Assembly: GCA_965242605.1 (NCBI GenBank)
Contig: CBDESS010000003.1
Coordinates: 124,001 to 188,000 of the forward strand
Source: JAAXHF01 sp965242605
Lineage (GTDB): Bacteria; Desulfobacterota; Binatia; Bin18
Length of the DNA: 64,000 nucleotides
Direction of reading: 5' to 3'
Shown here: positions 54,316 through 63,334 of the stretch, piece by piece
Layout of the letters: each line of letters starts with the position of its first letter
Numbering within the stretch: the stretch's first letter is position 1
Program-made: the position numbers and the translations under genes
Notes under the pieces: model-generated
Databases searched by the model: none
The model's input: only the letters and a program-made list of their open reading frames with translations
Told to the model about the DNA's origin: nothing

Positions 54316-54801
54316 ATGCGATCCACAGTGCAGAACATCAGGTATACGCTGCCGGCGCTGCTTGTCTTTGGGCTGGGCGTCCTGGCCGGCTGCGGTGAGC
54401 CGACCGAGATGGGCCCCAAGGAAAGACAGGCGATTCAGATGGTCAAAGCGTACAAGCGGGAGGGGGGGCTGTTCAGCGTCATCTCGAACATTGAAAAACG
54501 CTCTCAGGACAGCGCCCGGGCCGGCAAACCCTGGGAGTTGGGGGCCTGGACAGCCGGTCTGCCCTCTCAGAAAGACCGGATTATCGAGACCCTGAGCCAG
54601 TACTTTAACGCGCTTGACCAGTTTCGGACCGGAAGCTACTGGGTCCGCTTCGTCTTCAAGAATGAGAACGGCGATGGCGAAGCCCTGTGGGACGTGAACA
54701 TCTACGCCAAGGAAGTAGTGGCAAAAAACGACACCGCCAGGTCGTTTGAAACCTCCACAGATGAGCCGGACACCATTTATACAGAGCCGTTCAGTCGCTG
54801 A
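54316..54801 (+). CDS. Lipoprotein of unknown function
   Basis: 161 residues. Signal peptide with lipobox VLAGC (LPALLVFGLGVLAGCGEP), so the mature protein is lipidated and exported. The body has no motif I recognise: RQAIQMVKAYKREGGLFSVI, DRIIETLSQYFNALDQFRTG, and strands SYWVRFVFKNENGDGEALWD and VNIYAKEVVAKN. Ribosome site GAGGGCGAGGGG. Divergent from the Crp/Fnr gene. A periplasmic or outer-membrane location is inferred. Confidence 0.8.
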   Translation: MRSTVQNIRYTLPALLVFGLGVLAGCGEPTEMGPKERQAIQMVKAYKREGGLFSVISNIEKRSQDSARAGKPWELGAWTAGLPSQKDRIIETLSQYFNALDQFRTGSYWVRFVFKNENGDGEALWDVNIYAKEVVAKNDTARSFETSTDEPDTIYTEPFSR

Positions 54802-54812
54802 GCCCGCGTCAT

Positions 54813-55547
54813 TCAGTTTGTGTTTTCGTTTTCGTCCCAGCCCTTTGACAGGACCTGGAGCAGGGCTTGATAGACACAGCGATTCACAATCAGCCCTAAG
54901 TGTCTTCCCGGTACCTCAAGGTTGTGGCCTGTGGGGTCAAGACTGGAGTGCCAGGCCACGATCTCGTCCTCTTTGGAGAAAATGGAGGCGAAGTCGACGC
55001 CCGCCGGCAACGGGCCAAAAGCAGTCTGTTGAAACTGGCACGTACATTCCAGACTGCCGCACTCGGCTGGAACATGGCCACGCAGCCGTCTGAGCGGGTA
55101 TAAGACCTGCGAGGCAAGCAAGACGATCGGGTTGACCTCAACGGGAGGAGTGAGCGGCGAGCCGATGGCAATGACAGCCCTGACTTCTGCCGGATAGGTC
55201 GCGCCCAGAAAGCGGGCCAGCATGCCGCCGAGGCTGTGCCCTACGGTAGTCAGCGGCTGGCCGGTTTCCTGCAAAATATGGTCAACCCGCCAGCGCAGGA
55301 GCTCACCAGTCCGGTTCGGACAGTCAACATTCCAGTCAATGCCGGACAGATAAGACCGATAGCCGAGGCGGTCCAGCCAGCCGGACAGCACCCGCAGTGT
55401 CCAGTCGCCGGCCAGAAACCCCGGGATCAATAAAATCGGCTCGCCGGCCCCGGGGCGGAGCGGGGGGTCCCGGTATATTGCAGAGGGCAGGAGGTGAGAC
55501 AACTGCCACACATAGTCGGGATAGGCAGGAGCGGAGTGCCAGTTCAT
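54813..55547 (-). CDS. Lipase-like alpha/beta hydrolase
   Basis: 244 residues. PILLIPGFLAGDWTLRVLSG is the oxyanion-hole strand and VGHSLGGMLARFLGATYP the nucleophile elbow (GHSLGG, Ser about 127). DFASIFSKEDEIVAWHSSL gives the acid and VPGRHLGLIVNRCVYQAL the His region. No signal peptide, so a cytoplasmic lipase or esterase of PGAP1-like type. Converges with the lipoprotein gene. Neutral-lipid genes nearby suggest granule-lipid turnover. Confidence 0.85.
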   Translation of the reverse strand: MNWHSAPAYPDYVWQLSHLLPSAIYRDPPLRPGAGEPILLIPGFLAGDWTLRVLSGWLDRLGYRSYLSGIDWNVDCPNRTGELLRWRVDHILQETGQPLTTVGHSLGGMLARFLGATYPAEVRAVIAIGSPLTPPVEVNPIVLLASQVLYPLRRLRGHVPAECGSLECTCQFQQTAFGPLPAGVDFASIFSKEDEIVAWHSSLDPTGHNLEVPGRHLGLIVNRCVYQALLQVLSKGWDENENTN

Positions 55548-55683
55548 ACAGGTCTTCCCCCGCTAGCAAAGGATGGGAAATTTTGCAAGCACCTGTCCGC
55601 CTGAAGACCTGCTCTTGCCTGCGCCCGGCAGACTGGGATACAAGACGCAAGCGCAACCCCGGAGCACGCTCAGGAACACCGGC

Positions 55684-56259
55684 ATGGAAGACACCCCCCG
55701 GCAGTCGGCCTATCCTTTACTCATCACCCTCGGCGGCGGCCAAGCCGTCACCCTGCGGCCAATGAGCGCGTTTGACGCCAATCGGCTGCTCAGCTTTGCG
55801 AACAGTCTGCCGGCCTCTGATCTGCTCCACCTGCGGATGGATATCACCAGACCTGATGTAGTGAGGCAATGGGTCCGCCAGCTTGAAGAAAACACCACCG
55901 CCACCATCATTGCCGAGGCCGACGGCCAGATTGCCGGGTATGCGATTCTGCACCACCACCAGGTCACCTGGCAGCGTCATTTGGGGGAAATTCGGATTCT
56001 GGTCGGACCCGCCTACCGCGGCCAGGGGCTGGGCCGTAAGCTGGCCGGCGAAATCTTTATGCTCGCCCACGCTATGGGCCTCAGCCGCATCGTGGCCCAG
56101 ATGACGCCCGATCAAAAAGGAGCGATTACGACGTTTGAGCGTCTGGGCTTTCAGCCCGAAGCGCTGCTGTCCGATTTTGTGATTGACCGGGACGGCCGCA
56201 CCCACGATCTGATGGTCATGGCCTACGACGTGACCGGATTGACCGGGCACACGGTATAG
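55684..56259 (+). CDS. GNAT-family N-acetyltransferase
   Basis: 191 residues from the ATG at 55684. The GNAT core is residues about 20-175: VTLRPMSAFDANRLLSFAN, TIIAEADGQIAGYAILHHH, LGEIRILVGPAYRGQGLGRK (acetyl-CoA pyrophosphate loop), and ITTFERLGFQPEALLSDFV. The acceptor is unknown. Upstream codons belong to a longer open frame with no family similarity. Divergent from the lipase. Confidence 0.87.
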   Translation: MEDTPRQSAYPLLITLGGGQAVTLRPMSAFDANRLLSFANSLPASDLLHLRMDITRPDVVRQWVRQLEENTTATIIAEADGQIAGYAILHHHQVTWQRHLGEIRILVGPAYRGQGLGRKLAGEIFMLAHAMGLSRIVAQMTPDQKGAITTFERLGFQPEALLSDFVIDRDGRTHDLMVMAYDVTGLTGHTV

Positions 56260-56291
56260 CCGGCACACGGGCGGGGGTGTTGCCCGGTCGC

Positions 56292-57718
56292 TCAGGCGAC
56301 CTGCCGGGCCGTCCTGTCAGCCGGGGGTGTGGCGCGACAGGCCGCCTCCCGCAGCTCTTGGAATGCCCCCCGCAGGCAGTCCGCGTAGTGCCAGACATCG
56401 GGCATCAGATGGGGGTCCACAGTGACGCCGATGGTCAGCTTGTGGTTATAGCTGGAGGTGACGTGGAAGAGGCCGATATTGGCGCTGAGCGGACCAATGG
56501 GATAGAGGCGAGGCGCTTGTGGCTGGCCAGGTAGAGCGGAATCTGAGGGCCGGGAACATTGAGTGAGACGGTGTTGACCACGAGCTTGGGCAGCCCCAAC
56601 TGCTGGCTCAGGGCTTGGACGGCCGGTGGGAGGAAGCGGCTCAGCGTTGTCAGCCCGGCCAGGGCTTGGGCCTGCCGGCGGGTCTGGAGTTCTTCCACGG
56701 CCCGGTGTTCGGCCCTGAAACGCCGGGTCGGGTCGGCGAGGCCCGGATACAGCGGAACGAGCAGGGTTGAAACCGCGGGGGTGTCGTCCTCAGGCTCCTC
56801 ACCGCTGGCGTGACGGCGAAGCATGACCGGGCAGGCGAGCCGGAGGTTCAGACCCTCAAGCCGGTGTCCTTTTTCCCTGAGATAGCTGCCCAGAGCACCG
56901 GAGATGATCGTCAGGACGACATCGTTGACCGTTCCGCCCAGGGACGAGCGGATCGCTCGAATTTCAGGAAAAGCCAGTTCGGTCCAGGCAAACTGGCGCG
57001 CGCCGGACAGCCGCCCGTTGAACGGCAGGCGGGAAACCGGCCGCAGGAGGGGAGACAGCGCCGGGCCAAGTCGGGACCCGACGCCGGCCGGCATGTCCGA
57101 CCACAGCCGCGCACCCTGATTGACCGCGAGCTTGGTCGTGGTGGTGATGGTGTCACGGAGCGCGTTTTGCAACCGGGCCAGAAAATCTGGAATGGGCCTT
57201 GGCTGCCAGTCACCGGGCGGCGGCGGGGTCGGGGGCGCGTCAGGCCGGACATCGTGCAGGACTGTGGTCAGCGCTGTGCCGGTTACGCCTTCGACCATGG
57301 CGTAATGGACCTTGGCCAGAATCGCCGTATTGCCGTCGCGCCGACCCCGGAGCAGGATGAGTTTCCACAATGGGCGGCCGCGGTCGAGGGGTTCGGCAAA
57401 AATACGGCCGCCAACGCGCGATAACACCCGGTCATCGCCGGGCCCGGGCAGCGTCCGCTCCTCAATGTGGTGCGACAGCTCGAAATCCGGGTCGTCTTCC
57501 CAGCCTGGCTGCGCAATGCCAAACGGGGCGGCGACAACCTTCTGCCGGTAGCGGGGGAGCCGGTGGAGGCGGTCTTTGAGCAGACGGACGACGGTGTTGC
57601 GCGGGATGTGGCCCTCGTACACCCCACAGCCGCCGAGGTGCATGGGCTGGCCGGGCTGCTCCCGGTACAGGAAAGAGGCTTGCAGGGCAGTCAGACGCCC
57701 TTGGTGGTGTGCAGGCAT
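56292..57718 (-). pseudogene. WS/DGAT-like acyltransferase, frameshifted and with altered catalytic motif
   Basis: Residues 1-400 follow the wax ester synthase/diacylglycerol acyltransferase family: LTALQASFLYREQPGQPMHL, RLPRYRQKVV, GRPLWKLILLRG, PFNGRLSGARQFAWTELAF, GTVNDVVLTIISGALGSYLR, SLNVPGPQIPLYLAS. The catalytic HHxxxDG is HYAMVEG (residues 138-144), with the second His as Tyr and Asp as Glu. Near 56510 a frameshift occurs; the other frame gives RLYPIGPLSANIGLFHVTSS and the normal end at 56292. So both C-terminus and active site are compromised. Confidence 0.8.
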
Positions 57719-57882
57719 ACGGTTGTGTGTAGCAAAAATAGACGCCGAGTGACAGCCCGCCCGGGCGGCTCTGTGGCGGGCTGAGCGCGGGACGGGCCGC
57801 TTGCCTTTCCGGGCGTGTGTGTGACAGTCTGGTGAGAGACACGGCGACTACACCACGGGGCGAAGCCACAACAGGGGGACGC

Positions 57883-59031
57883 ATGGACGCGGCAACTCGC
57901 TACACCACCGGCATCCGCCAGCTTGAAGAAAAGCTGCTGCCCTTTTTACGCACGATGGAGACCTATCAGGAACAGCTCCATCTGTCGCGCCTGGACGCGC
58001 AGCGTGAGACCCTCGAAGCCACGGTTGGCGAGCTGTTCCACGGCCTCAAGAGCGACTTGGCCGGCCTCGTTCCCCCGCCGCGCCTGAACGATTTCCATGC
58101 CAGTCTGGCCACAGCAATTGAGTACTGCGCCGATGCCTATGGCGCTTTTGTCAGTGCTGGTGGCCGGGACTTTGCCTTCCGTTTCCTGAAGGGTCGCTTT
58201 CTGCTGTGTCTGGGGAAACGGGTGTTGTACCGCATCCGGGCCGAGCTGCCGCACCTCTGGCAGTACTGGGTGCTGCCCGAGGCGTTGCCCGAGCTGGCCA
58301 GCCTGGAAACCCGAAGCCCGGACCTCAACGTCCCGGTCGGGCTGATCCGCAAAGAACAGACCGCGCAGCGCTATGCCTACTCGCTCTATGTGCCCGAGAA
58401 TTATACGCCGCACAGAGCCTGGCCGCTCATCGTGTGCTTGCACGGCGGCTATAGCCGGGACGACGATTACATTCTGACCTGGTTGCGCCTGGCCAAGAGC
58501 AAGGGGTATGTGCTGCTGTCGCCAAAATCGTCCCGCGAGACCTGGTCGGCCATTCGCACGCCGGGTACGCCGCCCAACCCGGTCGTTGACCTGCGGTCTA
58601 TCCGCCGTATGCTTGACGAGGTGTGGCAGACCTACGCGGTTGACCGCAGCCGCGTCTACGCCTCGGGCTTTTCTGACGGAGGGATTTTCACCCATATCCT
58701 GGGCCTGAGCTTTCCCGAGCTGTTTGCCGGGATTGCGCCCATTGCCTCCCAGCTCCACACCGCGGCCGACCAGCTGCTGCGCCGCGGTCGGGGCCGGGAC
58801 CTGCCCATCCTGCTGGTACACGGTGAGCAGGACCCGATCTTTCCGATCGCCTTTGCCCGTCAGACCCATCAGTTGCTCAGCGGACTGGGCTATCCGATAA
58901 GGTTCCGTGAAATTCCGGGCTGGGGCCACGCCTATCCCTACCGTATCAATGAGACCGTTGTGCTGCCCTGGTTTGAGGGTCTGGAGGCCAAGTCGGCACG
59001 GCACACGCCCAGCCGACGGAGGGATGTCTGA
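57883..59031 (+). CDS. PHB-depolymerase-like esterase
   Basis: About 382 residues. A helical N-terminal 150 residues (TMETYQEQLHLSRLDAQRET) precede the hydrolase fold: YSLYVPENYTPHRAWPLIVC, LHGGYSRDDDYILTWLRLAK, nucleophile elbow ASGFSDGGIFTHILGLSFPE (Ser in GFSDGG), acid in LLVHGEQDPIFPIAFARQTH and His in EIPGWGHAYPYRINETV. This is the esterase-D/PHB depolymerase group. The phasin-like gene 4.9 kb upstream fits a storage-polymer context. Followed 2 bp later by the argC-like gene. Confidence 0.82.
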   Translation: MDAATRYTTGIRQLEEKLLPFLRTMETYQEQLHLSRLDAQRETLEATVGELFHGLKSDLAGLVPPPRLNDFHASLATAIEYCADAYGAFVSAGGRDFAFRFLKGRFLLCLGKRVLYRIRAELPHLWQYWVLPEALPELASLETRSPDLNVPVGLIRKEQTAQRYAYSLYVPENYTPHRAWPLIVCLHGGYSRDDDYILTWLRLAKSKGYVLLSPKSSRETWSAIRTPGTPPNPVVDLRSIRRMLDEVWQTYAVDRSRVYASGFSDGGIFTHILGLSFPELFAGIAPIASQLHTAADQLLRRGRGRDLPILLVHGEQDPIFPIAFARQTHQLLSGLGYPIRFREIPGWGHAYPYRINETVVLPWFEGLEAKSARHTPSRRRDV

Positions 59032-59033
59032 AC

Positions 59034-59984
59034 ATGCGCCCACAGGTCTATATTGACGGTCACGTTGGCACGACCGGTCTGTGCATCAGAGCATGGCTGG
59101 CGAACCGCCGCGATATCGAAATTGTCAGCTTGGCCGAGGACCGGCGGAAGAGCAAAGACGCCCGTCGGGAGTGCCTGGTGGCCGCGGATATCGCTGTCCT
59201 GTGTTTGCCTGACGATGCCTCCAGGGAGGCTGCCGGCTGGGTCACAGACGGCCACACCCGGCTGATTGACGCCAGTACCGCCCACCGGACGGCGGAGGGC
59301 TGGGTCTACGGTCTGCCCGAGCTCCAGCCCGGCCAGCGGGACGCCATTCGGACCGCTGCACGGGTCGCCAACCCCGGCTGCTATGCCTCGGCCTTTGTGC
59401 TGCTGGTCCGGCCGCTGATCGATGCCGCTGTCTTGGCAGCTGAGGCCGGGCTGTCTATTCACGCCCTGTCCGGCTATTCGGGAGGCGGGCGGTCGCTGAT
59501 TGACAGGTGGGAGGACCCGCGGCTCGGGCTGGGCGAGCTGCCCTACGAGGCCCCGTATGCCCTGACCAGTCGCCACAAGCATATCCCGGAGATGGTGTGC
59601 TACGCCGGCCTGCAAGCCGAGCCGCAGTTTGTGCCGGCCGTTGGGCCGTTCCGCTGCGGGATGCGGCTTGAAGTGCCGCTCCACGCCTCGCTGTTGCCGC
59701 CCGGCACGACTGGCGGGGCGGTCTGGGAGGTGTTTCACCAACGCTATCGGCGTGAGCCCTTTGTCACGCTCAGGCCCCACGGCCCAACCGTTGAGGAACG
59801 CAGCCTCAATCCCCAGGCGTGTAATGACACCAACCGGCTGGAGATTCATGTGCTGCCCCATCCCTCGGGCCATATTCTGCTGGTGGCAACCCTCGATAAT
59901 CTGGGCAAAGGGGCGTGCGGCGTAGCCATTCAGAATCTCAACCTGATGCTGGGCCTGGCCGAGACAACGGGATTGCCGGTGTAG
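59034..59984 (+). CDS. argC: N-acetyl-gamma-glutamyl-phosphate reductase (type 2)
   Basis: 316 residues, AGPR type 2 of about normal length. Rossmann start VYIDGHVGTTGLCIRAWLA, LCLPDDASREAAGWV, RLIDASTAHRTAEGWVYGLP, and the active-site Cys in RVANPGCYASAFVLL, with GYSGGGRSLIDRW and VATLDNLGKGACGVAIQNLN. It reduces N-acetylglutamyl phosphate in arginine synthesis. It is not with other arg genes here and follows an esterase gene almost immediately. Confidence 0.93.
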   Translation: MRPQVYIDGHVGTTGLCIRAWLANRRDIEIVSLAEDRRKSKDARRECLVAADIAVLCLPDDASREAAGWVTDGHTRLIDASTAHRTAEGWVYGLPELQPGQRDAIRTAARVANPGCYASAFVLLVRPLIDAAVLAAEAGLSIHALSGYSGGGRSLIDRWEDPRLGLGELPYEAPYALTSRHKHIPEMVCYAGLQAEPQFVPAVGPFRCGMRLEVPLHASLLPPGTTGGAVWEVFHQRYRREPFVTLRPHGPTVEERSLNPQACNDTNRLEIHVLPHPSGHILLVATLDNLGKGACGVAIQNLNLMLGLAETTGLPV

Positions 59985-59995
59985 ACCGGGCCGGC

Positions 59996-60403
59996 CTAGT
60001 CTTTGCCCTCTTTGGGGACGAGGTTCAGCGAGACCGAGTTCATGCAGTAGCGCAGGCCGGTCGGCTCTGGGCCGTCGTCAAAAACGTGGCCCAGATGGGC
60101 ACCGCACGAACTGCACATCACTTCTGTGCGAACCATGCCCCAACTCCGGTCCTGTTCGGTTTCAACGCTGTCGGCATGGAGCGGCTGCCAGAAGCTCGGC
60201 CAGCCAGTGCCCGACTCGTACTTGGTGTCGGAGTCAAACAGGTCTGTGCCGCAGCACGAACACTGATAGATGCCGACTTCCTTGGAGTGGGCATATTTGC
60301 CGCTGAAGGCCGGCTCGGTCCCTTTGCCGCGGCACACGGCAAACTGGGCCGGGGTGAGGAGTTCTTTCCACTCCTGGTCTGTTTTTTCAACTTTTCGGTC
60401 CAT
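59996..60403 (-). CDS. msrB: Peptide-methionine (R)-S-oxide reductase
   Basis: 135 residues. Zinc-binding pairs CSCCG and CSSCG, catalytic Cys in LRYCMNSVSLNLVP, and GWPSFWQPLHADSVETEQDR. No signal peptide and no MsrA fusion, so a stand-alone cytosolic MsrB. Start ATG follows CAGGAGGATATC. Repairs methionine R-sulfoxide in proteins, using thioredoxin. Confidence 0.97.
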   Translation of the reverse strand: MDRKVEKTDQEWKELLTPAQFAVCRGKGTEPAFSGKYAHSKEVGIYQCSCCGTDLFDSDTKYESGTGWPSFWQPLHADSVETEQDRSWGMVRTEVMCSSCGAHLGHVFDDGPEPTGLRYCMNSVSLNLVPKEGKD

Positions 60404-60478
60404 GATGATATCCTCCTGCCGGTTGTCCGGGCACGCTCGGCGGCGTTGCCCAAGGGCTGACCGAGGTCGTCTTGTTCT

Positions 60479-61705
60479 TTACAACATCGGAAATGTCGTT
60501 TCGAGTCCTAACAGGATTTTTCCCGCCAGCTCTGAGATCGGCGGGGCAACAACGGCGTGCTGGGTCAGCACATGCACGTCGCGGAAGTGACGCTGAAGCG
60601 GGCTGGTGTCCCAAATCGCCCCGGTTCCGGCCGCCTGGTACATCAGGTCAATAGCCTGGGCGGACGCGCTGGCGGCGTGGCAGGCGGACAGGCGCAGGAG
60701 GGCTCTGTCGCGGTGGCTGATCGTTTGCCCGGCCACGACTCTGTCCCACACATCCTGGACCGTCTGGAACAGCAGCGCCCGCCCGGCCCGCAGCTGCGCC
60801 TCGGCTTGGGCCACCTGGAGCTGGACGCTGGCGCGCTGGCTGAGCGGGCGGCTGCTGCCAGTCAAACGCCTGGTTTGTGCCAGCTCGACAAAGCTCTGGA
60901 TGGCACCACGCGCCATACCGGTGGCAACGCTGGCGACGCTGACGGCCAGCAGTCCAAAAATGGGGAAGGTATACAAGGGGCCGGATTGGTGACGTTTGCC
61001 CGTGCCATAGGCCACGGCGCGCTCCTCGGGAACAAATACATCCTGGACCGTCATGTCGTGACTGCCGCTGCCGCGCAGCCCGGATACCGACCAAGTGTCA
61101 AGAATTGCGGCTTCGGTCGCCGGAAAAATCATCAGCCGCGTTTCAGGATAGCCGTTGGGCAGTTTGCGCGGCTGGCCGTTCTCCACAATCACGCTTGTGC
61201 CCATCAACCACTGGCTATGCTGGCAGCCGCTGTTGAACGGCCAGCGACCGCTTACCCGGTAGCCGCCGTCTGTTGGCCGCGCCTGGCCGTAGGGGGCGAG
61301 TGCGCCGGCGGTGATCACCTTGGGGTCGCTGGCGTAGATTTCCCGCGCGACTTCTTCGCTCAGGAAGGCGCTGGTTGTCCCGCCGGTTGCGCCGATCATG
61401 GCGCACCAGCCGGTCGAGCCGTCTATCTGGGCGAGTTCTTCAAAGATGTGCAGGGCCGGGACAAGGTCCATCTCCAGACCTCCCAAGCGCCGGGGAATCA
61501 TGAGGCGGAAGATGCCGAGTTCGGCCAGGGAGCGGGCCAGTTCGGCAGACAAGCGGCGGTCGGCCTCCATCTGTGCGGCCTGGGCCTGGATGTGGAGGGC
61601 GAGGCCACGGACGGCCTCAAGTAAGGTCTGGGGGTCAACTGCGTTCATCATGCGCTCGTGTAACTCACGAGTATGGCCCTGCCACTCGTGCAACTCGGCT
61701 GCCAT
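60479..61705 (-). CDS. Acyl-CoA dehydrogenase-fold flavin monooxygenase-like protein
   Basis: 408 residues. Helices ELARSLAELGIFRLMIPRRL, GSTGWCAMIGATGGTTSAFL, AQIDGSTGW, beta domain RVSGRWPFNSGCQHSQWLMG and VSGLRGSGSHDMTVQDVFVP (FMN region), C-terminal LMYQAAGTGAIWDTSPLQRH. Group D flavin-dependent hydroxylase or acyl-CoA dehydrogenase-like oxidases share these. It is the intact relative of the decayed gene at 12.75-13.42 kb. Start either at 61705 or 18 codons later. GST gene 9 bp upstream. Confidence 0.85.
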   Translation of the reverse strand: MAAELHEWQGHTRELHERMMNAVDPQTLLEAVRGLALHIQAQAAQMEADRRLSAELARSLAELGIFRLMIPRRLGGLEMDLVPALHIFEELAQIDGSTGWCAMIGATGGTTSAFLSEEVAREIYASDPKVITAGALAPYGQARPTDGGYRVSGRWPFNSGCQHSQWLMGTSVIVENGQPRKLPNGYPETRLMIFPATEAAILDTWSVSGLRGSGSHDMTVQDVFVPEERAVAYGTGKRHQSGPLYTFPIFGLLAVSVASVATGMARGAIQSFVELAQTRRLTGSSRPLSQRASVQLQVAQAEAQLRAGRALLFQTVQDVWDRVVAGQTISHRDRALLRLSACHAASASAQAIDLMYQAAGTGAIWDTSPLQRHFRDVHVLTQHAVVAPPISELAGKILLGLETTFPML

Positions 61706-61714
61706 GGCGGCCTT

Positions 61715-62332
61715 CTAGCGGGCCGGTTTGGTCGCCTGGGCGCTGGGCCGGGCGAGTATCCGGGCGGCCCAGGCGGCGACGTGAGGGGGAGGGCTGATGT
61801 CCATCAGGGGAAAGAACTCAACAAACGGGGTGTAGCACACCTCAACCAGGCTGTAGCTGTCGCCGACCACATAGTCTGTGTCCTGTAGCTGGCGGTCAAG
61901 AATCTCAAGGTGGCTCTCAATTTCCCGTTTGGCCTGCTCCATTGCCGTGGCGTTCCAGCGGTCCCGGGGCAGAAAACGCTTGGGAAAGATGATCGTCCCG
62001 GTCTGGCGGGCGAGTTGCAGGTCGCACAGTTTCATGTGCTGCGAGACGCGGGCACGCCCACGCGCGTCGGCCGGGACAAGCGGCGGGGTGGGGTGGAGGG
62101 CTTCCACATATTCCAGAATGGCGGTCGACTCGTACAGGACAAAGCCATCGTCTTCCTCCAGGGTCGGTACCCGGCCGTAGGGGTTGAGCGACAGATAGGG
62201 CTGTTGTTTGTGGGCCCCGGCGGTCATATTGACCTCAACAAACCCGGTGTCCTCATCCAGCCCTTTTTCAATCAGCGCAATACGGACCCGGCGGGCAAAG
62301 GTTGACAGCGGATGATGGTGGATTGTACGCAT
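61715..62332 (-). CDS. Glutathione S-transferase family protein
   Basis: 205 residues: thioredoxin-like N-terminal domain (RTIHHHPLSTFARRVRIALI, GRVPTLEEDDGFVLYESTAI with the glutathione-binding Glu-Ser) and all-helical C-terminal domain (LEILDRQLQDTDYVVGDSY, DISPPPHVAAWAARILARP). ATG behind AGGAGGTCG. Its end is 9 bp from the flavin monooxygenase gene, so both may be cotranscribed and act on one xenobiotic-like substrate. Confidence 0.9.
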   Translation of the reverse strand: MRTIHHHPLSTFARRVRIALIEKGLDEDTGFVEVNMTAGAHKQQPYLSLNPYGRVPTLEEDDGFVLYESTAILEYVEALHPTPPLVPADARGRARVSQHMKLCDLQLARQTGTIIFPKRFLPRDRWNATAMEQAKREIESHLEILDRQLQDTDYVVGDSYSLVEVCYTPFVEFFPLMDISPPPHVAAWAARILARPSAQATKPAR

Positions 62333-62479
62333 AGCCGACCTCCTGGACTCGCTCCTCGCATACCCCTTCTTGGCCGGCTGTGCAAGTTCCGCCTTGGACG
62401 GGCGGCTGGCCGAGGCCGGGCTTTGTGCGTGATCTGTCTGCCGCCCCGGTCTTGCCGGGTCCGCGGCTCAGCGGCCCCC

Positions 62480-62690
62480 GGAATGTCGGCGGCCGCTTGT
62501 CAACAAAAGCCCTGACCGCCGCCCGAAAGTCTCTGGTCTGCTGGACTTGAATGAGGCGGTCGGCTGCCATATCGAGGCGGGGGAGGCAACTCGTGTGTCG
62601 CCGCCCGGTTCAGGCTCTCCTTGACGATGCCGAGCCGCTCGCACTCGCGCGCACTGACCCGCTCGGCGGTGATGTTGCAGGCATACGAGG
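62480..62690 (-). pseudogene. C-terminal fragment of an enoyl-CoA hydratase
   Basis: One frame reads ACNITAERVSARECERLGIV, then KESLNRAATHELP; after a shift and a short loss another reads MAADRLIQVQQTRDFRAAVR, then AFVDKRPPTFRG. These are the last helices of crotonase-fold enoyl-CoA hydratases. The catalytic N-terminal two thirds are missing and about 20 residues between the two pieces are also gone. The 62691-62926 gap holds nothing else I can support. Confidence 0.6.
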
Positions 62691-62926
62691 AGTCTTTAGA
62701 ATGCTGTGAGCAACGCGCCCCCTCCAGAGAACGTGAGGGGAAGCGGGGAAACCGGGCCTCACAATACCTTGAACATCACCTGCTACATGACGGAGGTCTG
62801 ACGACATTCTTTCAACTTGTCCGGGGGGGGGGCCAAGTCTCATAAACCCGTGTGGCATTTTCGCCACACAATTCCCGAAGAATTAAAAAATTGCTTCCGA
62901 TCCGGGGGCAAGACAGGGGAAGATCG

Positions 62927-63334
62927 ATGACGGAATGCTGTCCGGCTTGTACCAGGCCCGGGCGCGAGATCGCCGGCGGTTACTACTGTGATGCATGCGG
63001 CTGGGATTTTCCCGGCCTTCTGGAGGCTGTGGTTGAAGCGGATGACCGAGCCAAAGGCGTTGCGCCGATCGGCCCCGCTCGACGGGGCGCGTGCGGCCGC
63101 TCGATTCAATCCGCCGCGGCGGCCGCGGCCCAACCGTTATCAGCCGGCCGTATTCCGACGCACGGACACCTAAGCAAATTCGAGCCTGATAATTTTTATT
63201 TATGTCAACCTTCGAAACGGGCGGAATTTTCAAGAGGCAACCCGCATGCGCACAACCTTGCTGATCCTCATGATGGTGGTGTTCCACACAACCCCGGCCT
63301 TCGGACAAACGGCTACATCAACCGGGCCAATTGA
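62927..63334 (+). CDS. Zinc-ribbon protein of unknown function
   Basis: From the ATG at 62927: CPACTRPGREIAGGYYCDAC, two CxxC knuckles about 15 residues apart, then GWDFPGLLEAVVEADDRAKG. The next 90 residues have low-complexity and Ala-rich character and overlap the start of the secreted-protein gene by 88 bp, so the natural end is probably earlier; another frame stops at about 63180 after RPLDSIRRGGRGP. A frameshift is possible. Only the ribbon itself is well supported. Confidence 0.45.
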   Translation: MTECCPACTRPGREIAGGYYCDACGWDFPGLLEAVVEADDRAKGVAPIGPARRGACGRSIQSAAAAAAQPLSAGRIPTHGHLSKFEPDNFYLCQPSKRAEFSRGNPHAHNLADPHDGGVPHNPGLRTNGYINRAN

